A stretch of DNA of 64,000 nt from Heliocidaris tuberculata (GCA_025618425.1 CM046844.1:19812324-19876323); one strand, 5' to 3'. Positions 34,101 through 40,028 are shown, numbered from the stretch's first letter. Numbers and translations are program-made. Notes: a model not told the origin generated them from the letters alone.

Positions 34101-35575
34101 TAAAGAATCACTCAAATGTTTGGGGTTTTTAATGAACTTTTAGAGGGAAACCTTACCCCCTCTCGACGAAATGAACCTCGCAGATTCGTCTGATCACCAC
34201 AGCAAGACGAGCTACAACCCTGAACAGTCTGGAGATACGGAACTGATGGGAATAGGGGAGCAAATCAAAAACTTAAATTTGTAAGGATTGTAATAATTTC
34301 TGTAAAAGCATTTAGGCCAGGAGCCTGTCCTGAAATAGTGGCCCCATTATGAGATTTGACCCCTTAAAGTTACTTAGACCATCCATGTCATTCAAAAAAA
34401 GCTTGTCAGCCTGAACGAAACCCCTGGCTTTGGCCCCAAGAGCCCCCCCCCCCAAAAAAAAAAAAGACCCCAAGTCGGGTTTCAACCCATCTAAAATAAT
34501 TTTTATGCGCAAAACTTTGTCAGAAGGAGTTTGTATGACTTTACATTAGCAAAACACAAGAACTGACAAATTTTCCGTCGGAATGGGTTGTCAGTTGGCC
34601 CCTAAAAATTGGGGTAAATTTGTCCCTTTTACGCCTATGGACTAACTTTGTCAGAAGGAAGAAGATTATTTCCCTTTAGATGTGACTATCGATTTAACAG
34701 CTAGGGTCGTTGTCATTACAAACCTTTCGTTTTTCCCGGAGTCTTTGCAGTCTTTGTCGTTTGAAGGCTATGGTAGCATTTATCACCTGCAACATTGACA
34801 GATGATCGTGGAGACCACCATTATCTTCTTCTTTTTCTACTTCGGATGAACTTTTCCTGTTCCGACGAGCCTTCATCTTAGTTTTGGCGACTTCTGCGAC
34901 TCCGGATACCGCGCCGGCACCAACGGGATTAAGCTTCAATCGCGAATTCACAACTTGCTGCCATTTTGAAATACCGCTGGAGGACGTGTTTTCTGCGACA
35001 GGGTCCGTCTGTTCGGTTTGTTCATCAGCTGCCTGTTGCTTTGAATCACTTTCGTTTTCCGTTCGTTTCGGAGGAAGTTTACCACGTTTCCGATGAAGAG
35101 GTGGCAACAAGCGGTCTCCATCTTGTACGACCTCTGCATCTCTAAGACGTTTGGTGTCTTCTGGACTGCGACCCTGATCGACAGCAAACTTGGATGTATC
35201 ACGTCTCCTTCGGATATTCTTTTGTCCATGATGACCTCTCGAATAGTCTTCATCAGGGATGGCATCCCCCTTTCGTGCTTTTTGCCAATGTCGTCCGTCT
35301 TTGCTGCTGGAATCTGTCACGATTTGAGCGAGGAAGGTAGAGTATTTTCCCGCTACTTTCTCGTCGCTTTCCCTCGCGAGTATTTTTGGCACCATCCGCG
35401 TTTCTTTCGCATCGGACAGGGGGTCGTGTGTCTTCAGCGACGACGAGAATGTCGGGTTACGAAGGGATTCGCTTTGCCTCTTCCCAAATTTCTTCCTCTT
35501 CTTTTCGCCATCTAAGATTTCGAGAGTGGATAAGATACTCTGGAGTCGATACTCGTTTGCCATTTTAGCGATCAT
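15825..35575 (-). CDS. CNBD2: CNBD2-like cyclic-nucleotide-binding protein gene (16 coding exons placed)
   Basis: Gene-level entry. Coding exons in order on the minus strand: 35575-34724, 34242-34157, 33411-33315, 31981-31929, 30752-30590, 28398-28322, 27505-27422, 26725-26655, 26049-25972, 24123-24063, 23767-23692, 22582-22383, 21672-21537, 21211-21138, 17073-16939, 15956-15825 (stop TGA). All have AG/GT borders, and every junction keeps frame except exon 4 to 5, so one short exon (length 3n+1) is missing from this model. The result is about 790 residues: a Lys/Arg/Ser-rich N-terminus, a basic helix (FRISRLFRVVARL), then a cyclic-nucleotide-binding fold (RVIVREGH, AFYFILSGS, LLRGDSFGELAIL, KRTSTVT) and a second, diverged one (WIYVVKSGSC, PSLSLISNGAEC). 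The order matches the CNBD2 family; mouse CNBD2 binds cAMP and acts in sperm formation. Introns are rich in transposons. The family call rests on pattern recognition, not on an alignment. Confidence 0.8.
16270..16790. repeat. (GAT)n microsatellite, imperfect
   Basis: About 520 bases of GAT/GGT trinucleotides with interruptions, in the last intron of the CNBD2-like gene. Long His- or Ile-rich frames on the minus strand come from the repeat. Confidence 0.95.
16939..17073 (-). CDS. CNBD2: CNBD2-like gene, coding exon 15
   Basis: Acceptor TGTTGCAG/GGTCTG and donor ATATCG/GTGAGT, 135 bases, phase 0 both sides. Encodes FSEQPSLSLISNGAECMVMS followed by KHFFLQHATDDMLHRV, a conserved strand and helix of the second domain. 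The 4-kb intron before it holds the truncated non-LTR element. Confidence 0.85.
17108..17332. mobile_element. MITE carrying telomere-like CCCTAA repeats, copy 1
   Basis: Inverted ends: TTGCTCCGGCGACAATATTG near 17117 and CAATATTGTCGCCGGAGCA near 17290. The interior has degenerate CCCTAA units (ACCCTAACCC, GACCCTAAACCC, GACCCTGACCCTAACCC). A second copy lies at 31468-31695. Both are in introns of the CNBD2-like gene. Confidence 0.75.
18104..18189. repeat. Perfect 34-bp inverted repeat (hairpin)
   Basis: Arms 18104-18137 and 18156-18189 are exact reverse complements (first arm starts TCTGGAAACCTCGCTGACCA), with an 18-base spacer that carries GGGCAGCGAG. It lies just left of the truncated reverse transcriptase, inside older repeat DNA that contains the phrases GCCCGAATAT and CTGCAGCCCATTG. 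Confidence 0.9.
18263..19564 (+). CDS. Non-LTR retrotransposon reverse transcriptase, 5'-truncated
   Basis: About 433 codons of a Jockey/CR1-type reverse transcriptase in one open frame, beginning abruptly inside the RT domain at NVSFQSSVVPLLWKKAEIVP. Seen in order: LRPISLTSYFAKLAE, DFSKAFDRIDHNIV, GVPQGTKLGPILF, the catalytic YVDD (in YYKYVDDLTIV), and the thumb region ILDYGVPVYNG ... LERIQKRTCKIILG. The open frame extends back to 18149, but that part is the flanking repeat, not RT. The apurinic endonuclease and ORF1 are missing, so this is a dead-on-arrival copy. It lies in an intron of the CNBD2-like gene, on the opposite strand. Confidence 0.9.
   Translation: MLNVSFQSSVVPLLWKKAEIVPIPKSQPPTLKNLRPISLTSYFAKLAESFICKWLLEDITMHIDTNQYGNRPGLSTNHYLIQLLHQIYANADEPKSLSTIILTDFSKAFDRIDHNIVINKLIHLQVRPCVISWILSFLEFRQQKVKYFGQLSNMKTINAGVPQGTKLGPILFIVMINDACHDVNLPYYKYVDDLTIVESRKVTSQSKLQNVITDLYQWSIKNNMTLNPSKCFSMVITFMKNRVEQNPIFIGDKELIYVHQAKVLGIILQSNLKWDSHVSDLIKRCNRKLFMLRCLKKYRMPLDDLLLIYKGYIRPILDYGVPVYNGNLTKTHVSTLERIQKRTCKIILGLQYESYEAALETCNLRSLEARREQLCIDFANSLAKHPQFKECLPLRQQSTYSLRSQSKFLQYHCKTKRFQYSSLPYFINLLNKM
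19565..20060 (+). mobile_element. 3' untranslated end and tail of the truncated non-LTR element
   Basis: From the stop at 19564 the sequence runs through a long (CT)n tract (about 19731-19858) to TTTTAATAAACCATTTC and a tail of (TTCTA)n units at about 20037-20056. A short tandem tail is the usual 3' end of CR1/Jockey-type elements. Right of it (about 20094 on) repeat DNA with GCGAGCGAGCGGAGCGAGCG resumes. Confidence 0.75.
20094..20240. repeat. Dispersed repeat with GAGCGAGCGGAGCGAGCG core and G-run
   Basis: Contains GCGAGCGAGCGGAGCGAGCG, a G-run (about 20169-20186), CTGCAGCCCATTG and GCCTTTTACCCGAATATTA. The same phrases flank the left side of the non-LTR element (18030-18260). Similar GAGCGAGCGAAGCGAGCGAG blocks occur near 25340 and 25510. 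Confidence 0.55.
20261..20410. repeat. Pyrimidine-rich low-complexity tract
   Basis: T/C-rich tract of irregular TTTTC and CCTTTT units in an intron; frames reading Phe/Ser/Leu or Lys/Arg/Glu across it are not genes. Confidence 0.8.
21138..21211 (-). CDS. CNBD2: CNBD2-like gene, coding exon 14
   Basis: Acceptor ACATTTAG/ATGACG and donor CGAAAG/GTGTGT, 74 bases, phase 1 in and 0 out. Encodes DDGSPRYGPQRTFAHDLNRH then ALRRK. Confidence 0.75.
21537..21672 (-). CDS. CNBD2: CNBD2-like gene, coding exon 13
   Basis: Acceptor CTTTGCAG/GGTGAA and donor GACGAAG/GTAAAA, 136 bases, phase 0 in and 1 out. Encodes an acidic, probably helical segment (ENIEEEKREERWMEELAEGG, then LNDMKESLRPLIEVERED). Confidence 0.8.
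22383..22582 (-). CDS. CNBD2: CNBD2-like gene, coding exon 12
   Basis: Acceptor TATACACAG/ATGAGA and donor CTTGCC/GTGAGT, 200 bases, phase 1 in and 0 out. Encodes a charged stretch (SSRHGRFLLDRERSFMNRRM, then PYLMMNEELTEGLAPTRNR) that looks like a linker inserted within the second domain. Confidence 0.8.
22735..22871. mobile_element. Palindromic MITE, GCCCGTTGCACAAAACTTGCG ends
   Basis: Left end GGTGCCCGTTGCACAAAACT and right end CAAGTTTTTTGCAACGGGCC are inverted, as are inner blocks GCGTTTAATCGCAACTC and GAGTTGCGTTCAAACGC. About 137 bp with TGATTGGCTGAA in the centre, within an intron of the CNBD2-like gene. Confidence 0.75.
23692..23767 (-). CDS. CNBD2: CNBD2-like gene, coding exon 11
   Basis: Acceptor TTACTAG/GGAAGC and donor AGAAAG/GTAGGA, 76 bases, phase 0 in and 1 out. 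Encodes GSCSVLKQLKYVEPELHPTK; joined to exon 10 it gives VVKSGSCSVLK, a strand-turn-strand typical of the fold. Confidence 0.8.
24063..24123 (-). CDS. CNBD2: CNBD2-like gene, coding exon 10
   Basis: Acceptor CTTCACAG/GAAAGA and donor AAATCG/GTATGG, 61 bases, phase 2 in and 0 out. Encodes KDTVLVRDSKLSEWIYVVKS, the start of a second cyclic-nucleotide-binding-like fold. Confidence 0.8.
24210..24715. mobile_element. Palindromic MITE, TTAAAGGGAAAGTTCACCC family
   Basis: Starts TTAAAGGGAAAGTTCACCCT and ends GGGGTGAACTTCCCCTTTAA. The arms stay complementary for more than 150 bases (for example GTGACGTCACATGCGAGCAG against CTGCTCGCATGTGACGTCAC). No coding capacity. The ends resemble those of the elements at 29456, 53992 and 62964. 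Confidence 0.8.
25151..25180. repeat. Poly-C tract
   Basis: A C-run of more than twenty bases with a single G near its end, in an intron of the CNBD2-like gene. Confidence 0.9.
25264..25728. mobile_element. hAT-like MITE with internal tandem duplication
   Basis: Starts CAGGGGCGGATCTAG and ends GTAGATCCGCCACTG, hAT-like inverted ends, with CCACACA on each side. Inside, a block of about 167 bp (GCGAGCGAAGCGAGCGAGGG ... AATAAATGTTTACTTGG) occurs twice in tandem with few differences. C- and G-runs occur at 25389-25404 and 25676-25690. It lies in an intron of the CNBD2-like gene. Confidence 0.75.
25972..26049 (-). CDS. CNBD2: CNBD2-like gene, coding exon 9
   Basis: Acceptor TTCCAAAG/GAGTCT and donor TTCAG/GTACAT, 78 bases, phase 2 both sides. 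Encodes SLEFLKEWPLKKIENNPKKC and then VFNFFR. Confidence 0.8.
26206..26422. mobile_element. MITE, GGTGATTTCAAGTTCGGTG family, copy 1
   Basis: Inverted ends GGTGATTTCAAGTTCGGTG and CACCGAACTTGAATTCACC, with GTTGGT/AACACC-rich arms. The centre (CAATCACATTATTGATAGCT) is the same in the copy at 32210-32447. Both lie in introns of the CNBD2-like gene. Confidence 0.8.
26655..26725 (-). CDS. CNBD2: CNBD2-like gene, coding exon 8
   Basis: Acceptor TTATTCAG/GATTTC and donor ATGAG/GTATCG, 71 bases, phase 0 in and 2 out. Encodes DFTKIVMSGNNKMLQDPGTI then AFMR, the helix after the binding cassette. Confidence 0.8.
26954..27275. mobile_element. hAT-type MITE, CAGTGGCGGATC family, with three internal subrepeats
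   Basis: Starts CAGTGGCGGATCTAGGAATT. Three copies of a block TCTGACAAGC-(A)n-GTCCTCAGCATTTTTGGGCC follow, then a C-run and GGATCC. It is closely related to 12897-13135. Confidence 0.65.
27422..27505 (-). CDS. CNBD2: CNBD2-like gene, coding exon 7: phosphate-binding cassette
   Basis: Acceptor ATTTGCAG/GAATTG and donor GTAGAG/GTAAAC, 84 bases, phase 0 both sides. Encodes ELAILNQSKRTSTVTSRENV and then EMFVISVE. With exon 6 this gives FGELAIL...KRTSTV, which keeps the Glu and Arg that contact the ribose and phosphate of cyclic nucleotides, so binding is plausible. Confidence 0.85.
27611..27797. mobile_element. hAT-like MITE, CAGGGGCGACGTCAC ends
   Basis: Starts CCAGGGGCGACGTCAC and ends CTCTGGCGTCGCCACTGG, an imperfect inverted repeat with a C-run in the middle (about 27719-27731). 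The right end continues into the segment that is copied near 29.4 kb. Confidence 0.55.
27998..28297. repeat. (ATT)n microsatellite, about 280 bp
   Basis: Long ATT/TTA array with occasional ATC units, in intron 6 of the CNBD2-like gene. It ends about 25 bases inside the donor of exon 6. Poly-Tyr, poly-Ile and poly-Leu frames are repeat artefacts. Confidence 0.97.
28322..28398 (-). CDS. CNBD2: CNBD2-like gene, coding exon 6
   Basis: Acceptor AATCCCAG/CTCTGG and donor TTCGGG/GTGAGT, 77 bases, phase 1 in and 0 out. Encodes ALVSVSAPEELKPKILAILL then RGDSFG, leading into the phosphate-binding cassette. A long TTA microsatellite lies just inside the following intron. Confidence 0.85.
28918..29035 (+). 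mobile_element. tRNA-derived SINE
   Basis: The head (28918-28993) folds as a tRNA: box A region TAGCCGAGTGG, an anticodon-arm-like CTGGAAATGCCAG, box B GTTCGATCC, and a 3' part pairing with the start (GTGTCGT with GCGGCAC). It is followed by CTTATGCCCTTGAGCCAGGC, a phrase typical of the body after the tRNA head in animal SINEs. It resembles tRNA-Ser but lacks the long variable arm, so it is not called a tRNA gene. Confidence 0.6.
29088..29272. mobile_element. Left part of an interrupted TTAAAGGGCAATCCAACC MITE
   Basis: Matches the left third of the complete copy at 29456-30047 and stops after AATTGTGACAT. It continues at 30083 (TTTGTGGACAACTCTCCC), exactly as in the complete copies. Together the two parts are about 597 bp. 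Confidence 0.8.
29273..29455. repeat. Duplicated intron segment inside a MITE, left part
   Basis: Copies two separate parts of intron DNA: CAACGGGATACTTTCCTGCG ... AAATCGCAGTTGTCC (source 27282-27345) and CTCTGGCGTCGCCACTGGCT ... (source from about 27780). The stretch between them in the source, including exon 7, is absent. The copy continues at 30048-30082. Confidence 0.75.
29456..30047. mobile_element. Complete palindromic MITE, TTAAAGGGCAATCCAACC family
   Basis: 592 bp, start TTAAAGGGCAATCCAACCTT and end AAGGTTGGATTTCCCTTTAA. The arms are complementary over much of their length. A complete copy in opposite orientation is at 53992-54583. It lies inside the duplicated intron segment. Confidence 0.85.
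30048..30082. repeat. Duplicated intron segment inside a MITE, right part
   Basis: TTTGATGCTAAAAGTTGAAC AATCTGGATT, identical to about 27861-27890, resumes directly after the inserted MITE. Confidence 0.75.
30083..30494. mobile_element. Right part of the interrupted TTAAAGGGCAATCCAACC MITE
   Basis: Continues the element broken at 29272 and ends GGTTGGATTTCCCTTTTAA. It differs from the neighbouring complete copy at scattered sites, so it is a separate copy. Confidence 0.8.
30590..30752 (-). CDS. CNBD2: CNBD2-like gene, coding exon 5: start of the cyclic-nucleotide-binding domain
   Basis: Acceptor CCATCTAG/ATTGAG and donor GGGTCGG/GTACGT, 163 bases, phase 1 out. Encodes ALGEYPASMQRSIARVGWYE and then SYGPNRVIVREGHVPDAFYF, the first beta strands of the binding fold. 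The WYE...RVIVREGH...AFYFILSG pattern is the best single match to CNBD2 in the window. Confidence 0.85.
30834..30885. repeat. (TTTA)n microsatellite
   Basis: About twelve TTTA/TTTAT units, followed by further T-rich and G-run sequence (G-run at about 30965-30979). Confidence 0.9.
31316..31365. repeat. (CAA)n microsatellite
   Basis: CAACAACAGCAACAACAATA and similar units; it encodes Gln only by chance. Confidence 0.85.
31468..31695. mobile_element. MITE carrying telomere-like CCCTAA repeats, copy 2
   Basis: Inverted ends TTTGCTCCAGCGACAATTGC and GCAAATGTCGCAGGAGCAAA. Inside: TTAACCTAACCCTAACCCTA and further CCTAA units (31519-31556). Related to 17108-17332. Confidence 0.75.
31929..31981 (-). 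CDS. CNBD2: CNBD2-like gene, coding exon 4
   Basis: Acceptor TTGTTGTCAG/AAACC and a strong donor ACAT/GTAAGT, 53 bases, phase 0 in and 2 out. Encodes KPSAFYRSLSEASKTYN. The next placed exon (30752) needs phase 0, so a small exon must lie between them or this donor is not the one used. Confidence 0.6.
32210..32447. mobile_element. MITE, GGTGATTTCAAGTTCGGTG family, copy 2
   Basis: Same ends and centre as the copy at 26206-26422, with a 21-base insertion in the left arm (around GAGAGCGTGAATTGGGC). Between the arms the two copies are almost identical, which suggests recent spread. Confidence 0.8.
32756..33013 (-). mobile_element. tRNA-derived SINE, minus strand
   Basis: Read on the minus strand it starts GTGTTGTGGTCTAGTGGATA (box A) and has box B GGGGTTCGAATCCC at 32955-32971. 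A body follows, ending in ATATAGTTAAGAGTTCATTA and an ATT-rich tail near 32760. A related, more degenerate copy is at 44850-45165. Confidence 0.75.
33119..33266. mobile_element. Complete palindromic MITE, GGGCCCTG...CAGGGCCC family
   Basis: 148 bp with ends GGGCCCTGTGTCATAAAACT and AGTTTTATGAAACAGGGCCC. The inner parts pair as well (CTTGTTATCAGTAACAA with TTGTTATTGATGACCAG). AGCCAATCAGATGC lies in the centre. Other copies: 14574 (truncated) and 53071. Confidence 0.8.
33315..33411 (-). CDS. CNBD2: CNBD2-like gene, coding exon 3
   Basis: Acceptor GCAAGCAG/GACAG and donor AGAAAG/GTCAGT, 97 bases, phase 2 in and 0 out. Encodes EEVEISFAQLVSTRQRPDLM and then FDVTEYRAKRK. Confidence 0.7.
33470..33570. 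mobile_element. Short palindromic MITE, AGCCCGGCTCAGACGAT ends
   Basis: Left end AAGCCCGGCTCAGACGATGC and right end ATATCGTTTGAGCCGGGCTT form an inverted repeat around a centre rich in GCGTCA and CGC. Confidence 0.6.
34157..34242 (-). CDS. CNBD2: CNBD2-like gene, coding exon 2
   Basis: Acceptor CCCATCAG/TTCCGT and donor AGGGG/GTAAGG. Encodes FRISRLFRVVARLAVVIRRI, a basic amphipathic helix of the kind that precedes the binding domain in CNBD2 proteins. Enters in phase 0, leaves in phase 2. Confidence 0.75.
34724..35575 (-). CDS. CNBD2: CNBD2-like gene, coding exon 1
   Basis: 852 bases, 284 codons, phase 0 at the end. Starts at ATG 35575; a second ATG follows four codons later with a better context (AAAATGG). 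Donor AAAG/GTTTGT is weak, but the open frame beyond it ends after nine more codons with no family resemblance, while splicing to 34242 keeps frame. The product is hydrophilic and low complexity (Lys, Arg, Ser, Glu, Gln), with no clear domain; the last 30 residues (INATIAFKRQRLQRLREKRK) look helical and basic. Confidence 0.75.
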
Positions 35576-36715
35576 GCCTGAGGGTTACAACAATCGGAGC
35601 AATGACAGCAGTTTGGCAGATCTAATTAAAACGTTTTATCACATACAAGGCCATTCTCTCCCGTCATTTCTGGTATAGAGCTAGGACAAAAATATCCAGA
35701 GTATGGCTCGGAATGGTGCTCTCATATACAAACAAACAAACAAGCAAACAAAACTTAAAGTGAAATCATGAGTGATGTCATAAGTGATCATAAAAGTACA
35801 AGATAATCTTTACGCGTCCTCGGCCTCTTTTGCCAAACCTATAGGACACTCTGATATCTCTAGTTCTCCCGTTCGAAGTTTCGTTACCGGAAGTCTCTCC
35901 ATGGATGTCGCCGCGGTATAGCCTTCGCCTACCTCAGCATTATAATTGTGCAGCACACACATCAGGTAACATTATCACGTTTGTATCTTCAACAAAACGA
36001 AATAATTATATAAGATTTATCATGTTCTTTGCCATCAAAACCAAGGTTCACTTTGTATTAGCGATGTCTCTTCCTTTCTGCTACTATTATTCTTCGGAAA
36101 ATCGGAGGTAAATGATCGTATCAGCTGTTTCTATTCGGAAACTCAATATCCAATAACATGCATTAATAATTAGTCACGACGTAATGTGCTTATACGAGGT
36201 GATCCTTTGGATTTAAAACAACCGTAGCCATATAACTATATAAACAAGAACGGTTTGATTTGATTTGGGGTTTAAGTCGTCAAAAGTAAATAGATTTAGT
36301 TGGATTTTTGTGATAACAATTTTTAGTAACTGATGTAGTTGCCAATTGGTTATCAGATCAGAGCATTATTACGTAATAGTGCAGTCATGATAATACTACC
36401 GATTCCAAAAGAAAAAATAGGGTATTTCTAATTTTCTGGGGGGGGGGGGGGATACAAACCCCTTGAATAATTCCAGGGACAGGCGCACTCCGTTCCCCTG
36501 AATTGCAGTTCCTGCCATGTCCTATAATAGGGAGTTTACATTATCTATTGTAAAAACACAGAGGAATCTCTACCCAAATAATAAGTACGGTTTAGTGATC
36601 TTCTGCAGAAATGTGTACTAGTATACGCGGGAGCGTAGCGACCGAGCGAGAAAATTTCCCATTTCAAATAGTCTAGTAAAAGTTTGCATTTTAGAGCACT
36701 TTAGTGTCTAAACAG
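35576..36715. other. Upstream region of the CNBD2-like gene, no other gene seen
   Basis: Holds the presumed promoter and any 5' untranslated exon of the CNBD2-like gene (minus strand). No TATA box or other motif could be assigned with confidence. A G-run lies at about 36439-36451 and a GAGCGTAGCGACCGAGCGAG phrase near 36631. Confidence 0.4.
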
Positions 36716-37463
36716 CGTGTTGCACAGGTGTCACTTGATCTGATGACCCACTTTTTTCTGACACCCCAGACACACTTTTTTGCCATTTGTTTCCAACACA
36801 GGGGCTTTTTCATGAGACCGTTTCTGTAAATGACTTTTTTGCTATTGAATATTCATTAGCTATCTAATTGATTGGGCACCTGTGGCTAGCAGTCGTGATC
36901 CTATATCAGTAACATTAGCTGCGATCACCTTCGCTAAACTTGAAAAAAAAAAGTTCAACCCTGTACCCTGTTACCTCCCCCCCCCCAAAAAAAAAACAAC
37001 AACAACAAACAAACAAACAAACAAAACAAACAAAAACAAAAACAAAAACAAACAAACAAACAAAACAAAATAAAACAACAAAACAAAAACAAACAAACAA
37101 ACAAACAAAAACAAAACATGGTCCTGAAAACAAATATATGTCAGATTCATAACATTTCAACATAAACACTTCAGAGATCAAAAAATTGACTCCTTTAAAA
37201 ATTTTCTCGCTAAAAGAGTCATTTTCAGGAACTTTTTAAAAAGTTGATCGTATTTTTCGCGCGACGAAAAGATGACCACAAAGTTGTTTTGAAAAATCAA
37301 TTAGATAGCTAATGAATATTCAATACCAAAAAAGCCAATTACTAAAACTATCTCGTGAAAAAGCCCCCGTGTACGAAGTGATGGCAAAAAAGTGTGTCAG
37401 GAGACGTGTGTAAGAGGTGTCAGAAAAAAGTGGGTCACCAAATGGAAACACCTGTGTTGCAAC
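36716..37463. mobile_element. Transposon with long inverted ends, about 750 bp
   Basis: Left arm GTTGCACAGGTGTCACTTGA ... TCATTAGCTATCTAATTGAT, right arm ATCAATTAGATAGCTAATGA ... CACCTGTGTTGCAAC. The arms are inverted over about 160 bases with small differences (GACCCACTTTTTTCTGACAC against GTGTCAGAAAAAAGTGGGTC). The centre includes an (AAACA)n tract at 36988-37117. No coding capacity. Confidence 0.8.
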
Positions 37464-37649
37464 CTTTACTTATTGTTTGCTGTATAATTATTTTTAGTCT
37501 TCAAAAAATGTGTCCCCCGTCACCCTCGGGATCCCCGCCCCTGGATTCCAGTGATAAAAACATTTTGATAAACCATACACGAATCGGGCAACATTCAGAC
37601 GCTTTATACTACACTCCACCTACATTCAATATTAAAGCTCATGTACAGT

Positions 37650-38130
37650 ATTGGTAGCAAAAAGGAAGTTGGAAAGAAACATGTTAAATGTAGTCTCATG
37701 TTGTTCTCCTTGTATCAGAAGATGTCTGTAAGAGATCATTTGGTATTCCATCTATGATTTCTGGTGAATTTCAGTGTAAATATCTGTAAGGAATGCTCGA
37801 TCACTGCCATTATGCTAGGACCCTTCCACCCCAACAGCTACCTGCACAGCAATGGGGCTTCGCATAGAGACAGCATGTGTGTGCACTGTGTTTAGCTACT
37901 CATCATTGGTTTTACATGTGTGTGTACAGTGTATAGCACATGCTGCCTTTGTTGGGATTTTACGTGCCTGTCCCGGCACATAAATTATTTTTTGCCTCTT
38001 ATTTGTTTAATATTAAACTTTAGGAGGTGAAATCTTCACAGTGTCTTAGTATTGCTAGTATCTTGCTATTTATCAACAAAAATTGAAGAAATCTGACGAA
38101 CAGTTTTTGAGGGCTTACCAAAACTTTATA
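37650..38130. repeat. Dispersed repeat, copy 1 (second copy 55955-56455)
   Basis: Blocks such as AGGAAGTTGGAAAGAAACAT, GTAGTCTCATGTTGTTCTCC, TCATTTGGTATTCCATCTAT and TTGCTAGTATCTTGCTATTT recur in the same order and orientation at 55955-56455, with about a fifth to a quarter of bases changed by eye. No coding capacity; type unknown. Confidence 0.6.
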
Positions 38131-38207
38131 TGACCTTTAACAAAGCGATCTAGACTGAGGACATAACATTTGTGGATCTAGAGCCGGGGGTCAAGGTGTA
38201 CGGGGTC

Positions 38208-38600
38208 CGCTCGCTAGTCATAAGGACCACTATTCATAAAAAAATAATTATTCATAAGGACCACTATTCATAAAAAATAATTATTCATAAGGACCGCTAT
38301 TCATAAGGTCATTATTCATAAGGCCCGCCATTCATAATAAGACATAAGGGTCGCTATTCATAATTGAAGAAGAGGGTCGCTATTCATAATACCAAATTAG
38401 GGTCGTTAATCATAAGGATCCCTATTCATAATCGAAGAGGGTCGCTATTCATTATTGAAGAGAAGGGTCGTTATTCATAATCGGAGAAGAGGGTCGCTAT
38501 TTACAATCAGAGAAGAGGGCCGTTATTCATAATCAGAGAAGAGGGCCGTTATTCATAATAGAAGAAAAGGTTAGCTATTCATAATACAGCGACCCTCTTC
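38208..38600. repeat. Degenerate tandem array, unit about 20-25 bp, left array
   Basis: About seventeen copies of GAAGAGGGTCGCTATTCATA-like units. They begin as AAGGACCACTATTCATA and become GAGGGTCGCTATTCATAAT further right. The last unit is followed by an inverted half unit (ACAGCGACCCTCTTCTTCG, 38586-38604). The same unit, inverted, is at 39628-39725. Confidence 0.8.
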
Positions 38601-39627
38601 TTCGCCCCCTAAACAAAAAGGTGGGGGACAAAACGCATTTTAGCCCCAAAGTGCCCCCCCCCCCAAAAAAAAAAAAAAAAAAAAAAATCAGCAATAAAGG
38701 AGTAATAAAGGTTTGTTGTTTAACCCATAGACTACGGGAACCGGGTGGTGCCTGTATTAAGTATATAGGAATAAAAGTATTCAGTAGTTAACGGATTAAC
38801 TAAAACGGAAATGAAAGAACTAAAACCTTAAATGAAATGAATCACATAGAAAAATGACATTTCATTAAAAGAAAAGGAGAGTAAAATGGAATTAAATTTC
38901 CTACACATTCCTCGTACGCCGTTCTTCATCAATGGAGAATTTGATAATAACGCGATACGAGTAAATCGTAGGAAAAGTATCGGCCTACTTTTTTGTCGCA
39001 TTCTTTTGTTCGCAGCATGTCGTTGACAAGATTTTGGTTTATAGGCCTAAGGTAAGCCTCCTCTTTTTTGTTTAGCACTACTCTTTACACTTTTATGCCA
39101 ATTACCGAATATTTGATTATCTTTTTGTTTGTTAATTTATTTATAGGATGTGTATTGATGAAGATTCTTTTTCATAATGGGATGGCATAGTGGTCCTCCA
39201 CCCCACTTTATTAAACTCCTGAAAACCGTGTCCCTTTTCAAGTTTTCATCATTCACCTCCAGTAGGGCTCCTTTCCTACCAATATCGCCATTTCTCTTCT
39301 AATTTGACTATTTTTATAACTATATTATTTCATTTTTATTCTCATGTCACATTATTTTCCCCCACGCAGCTAGAATCAGAATATAAATAACGCCCCCTTA
39401 AAAAACAAAATTACTATAATTTGGGTTTTTCAAAATATCATTTCGCCACTCGCCAGAAGGGTTAATCGAAAAGACAAAAACTATGAAATATACATATCAA
39501 TAAGCGTTTGTCCTCTCCAGAGGCACTTAAAGGCAAATGAGAGGGTGCACTATTGAAAGAGAATGGTGCACTATTAAAATTAAAGGGGAATTTTTTTTTT
39601 AAACGGGACAATTGTGGAAGTGATAAA
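38601..39627. other. Interior between inverted arrays; no gene
   Basis: The first 300 bases resemble the hAT-like MITE at 15104-15360 (AAAACGCATTTTAGCCCC, a C-run, an A-run, CAATAAAGGAGTAATAAAGG). The rest is AT-rich with no open frame of note. Confidence 0.5.
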
Positions 39628-39725
39628 GGGTGATTATGAACAGCGACCCTTTTCTCCTATTATGAATAGCGACCCTCTTCTTTGATTATGAATAGCGACC
39701 CTCTTCTCCTATTATGAATATCAAT
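39628..39725. repeat. Degenerate tandem array, right array, inverted to the left one
   Basis: Four units of the form ATTATGAATAGCGACCCTCT TCTCCT, the reverse complement of the units at 38208-38600. Confidence 0.8.
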
Positions 39726-39956
39726 CCCCCAATTCCTGCGCAACCTAATTTTCACGTCCTTTACAAAAGTGGGCAGTGCTCACCTAAGTATGAAATATAA
39801 AACTTTTTTTGTGTCATAACGATAGAAGAAACCTTCAACTATCCATATATATATATATATATATATAAAATTCCCCCAAATTCACTAAAAAATTTATTTG
39901 GGGGCCGTTTTAAAAATGAATCACTTTTGGGGGGCAAGAACTTGCCTCCTCTTGCC

Positions 39957-40028
39957 TCCTCTTGGATTCGAACCATGGTCCCTGGCTTTTGAATGCCGAT
40001 GCATTACCACTAGGCTACTGAGACCAAT
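39957..40028 (-). repeat. tRNA-like sequence, degenerate
   Basis: On the minus strand: TAGCCTAGTGGTAATGC (box A), an anticodon-arm-like GGCATTCAAAAGCC and box B GGTTCGAATCC. The acceptor ends do not pair well, so this is a tRNA-derived repeat rather than a gene. Confidence 0.55.

Noticed and set aside
34884..35568. Plus-strand frames opposite the first CNBD2-like exon
   Set aside because: They are shadows of the minus-strand coding exon.
38208..38600. CRISPR-like array
   Set aside because: The spacing is irregular, repeats are degenerate and contiguous, there are no unique spacers, and the DNA is eukaryotic.
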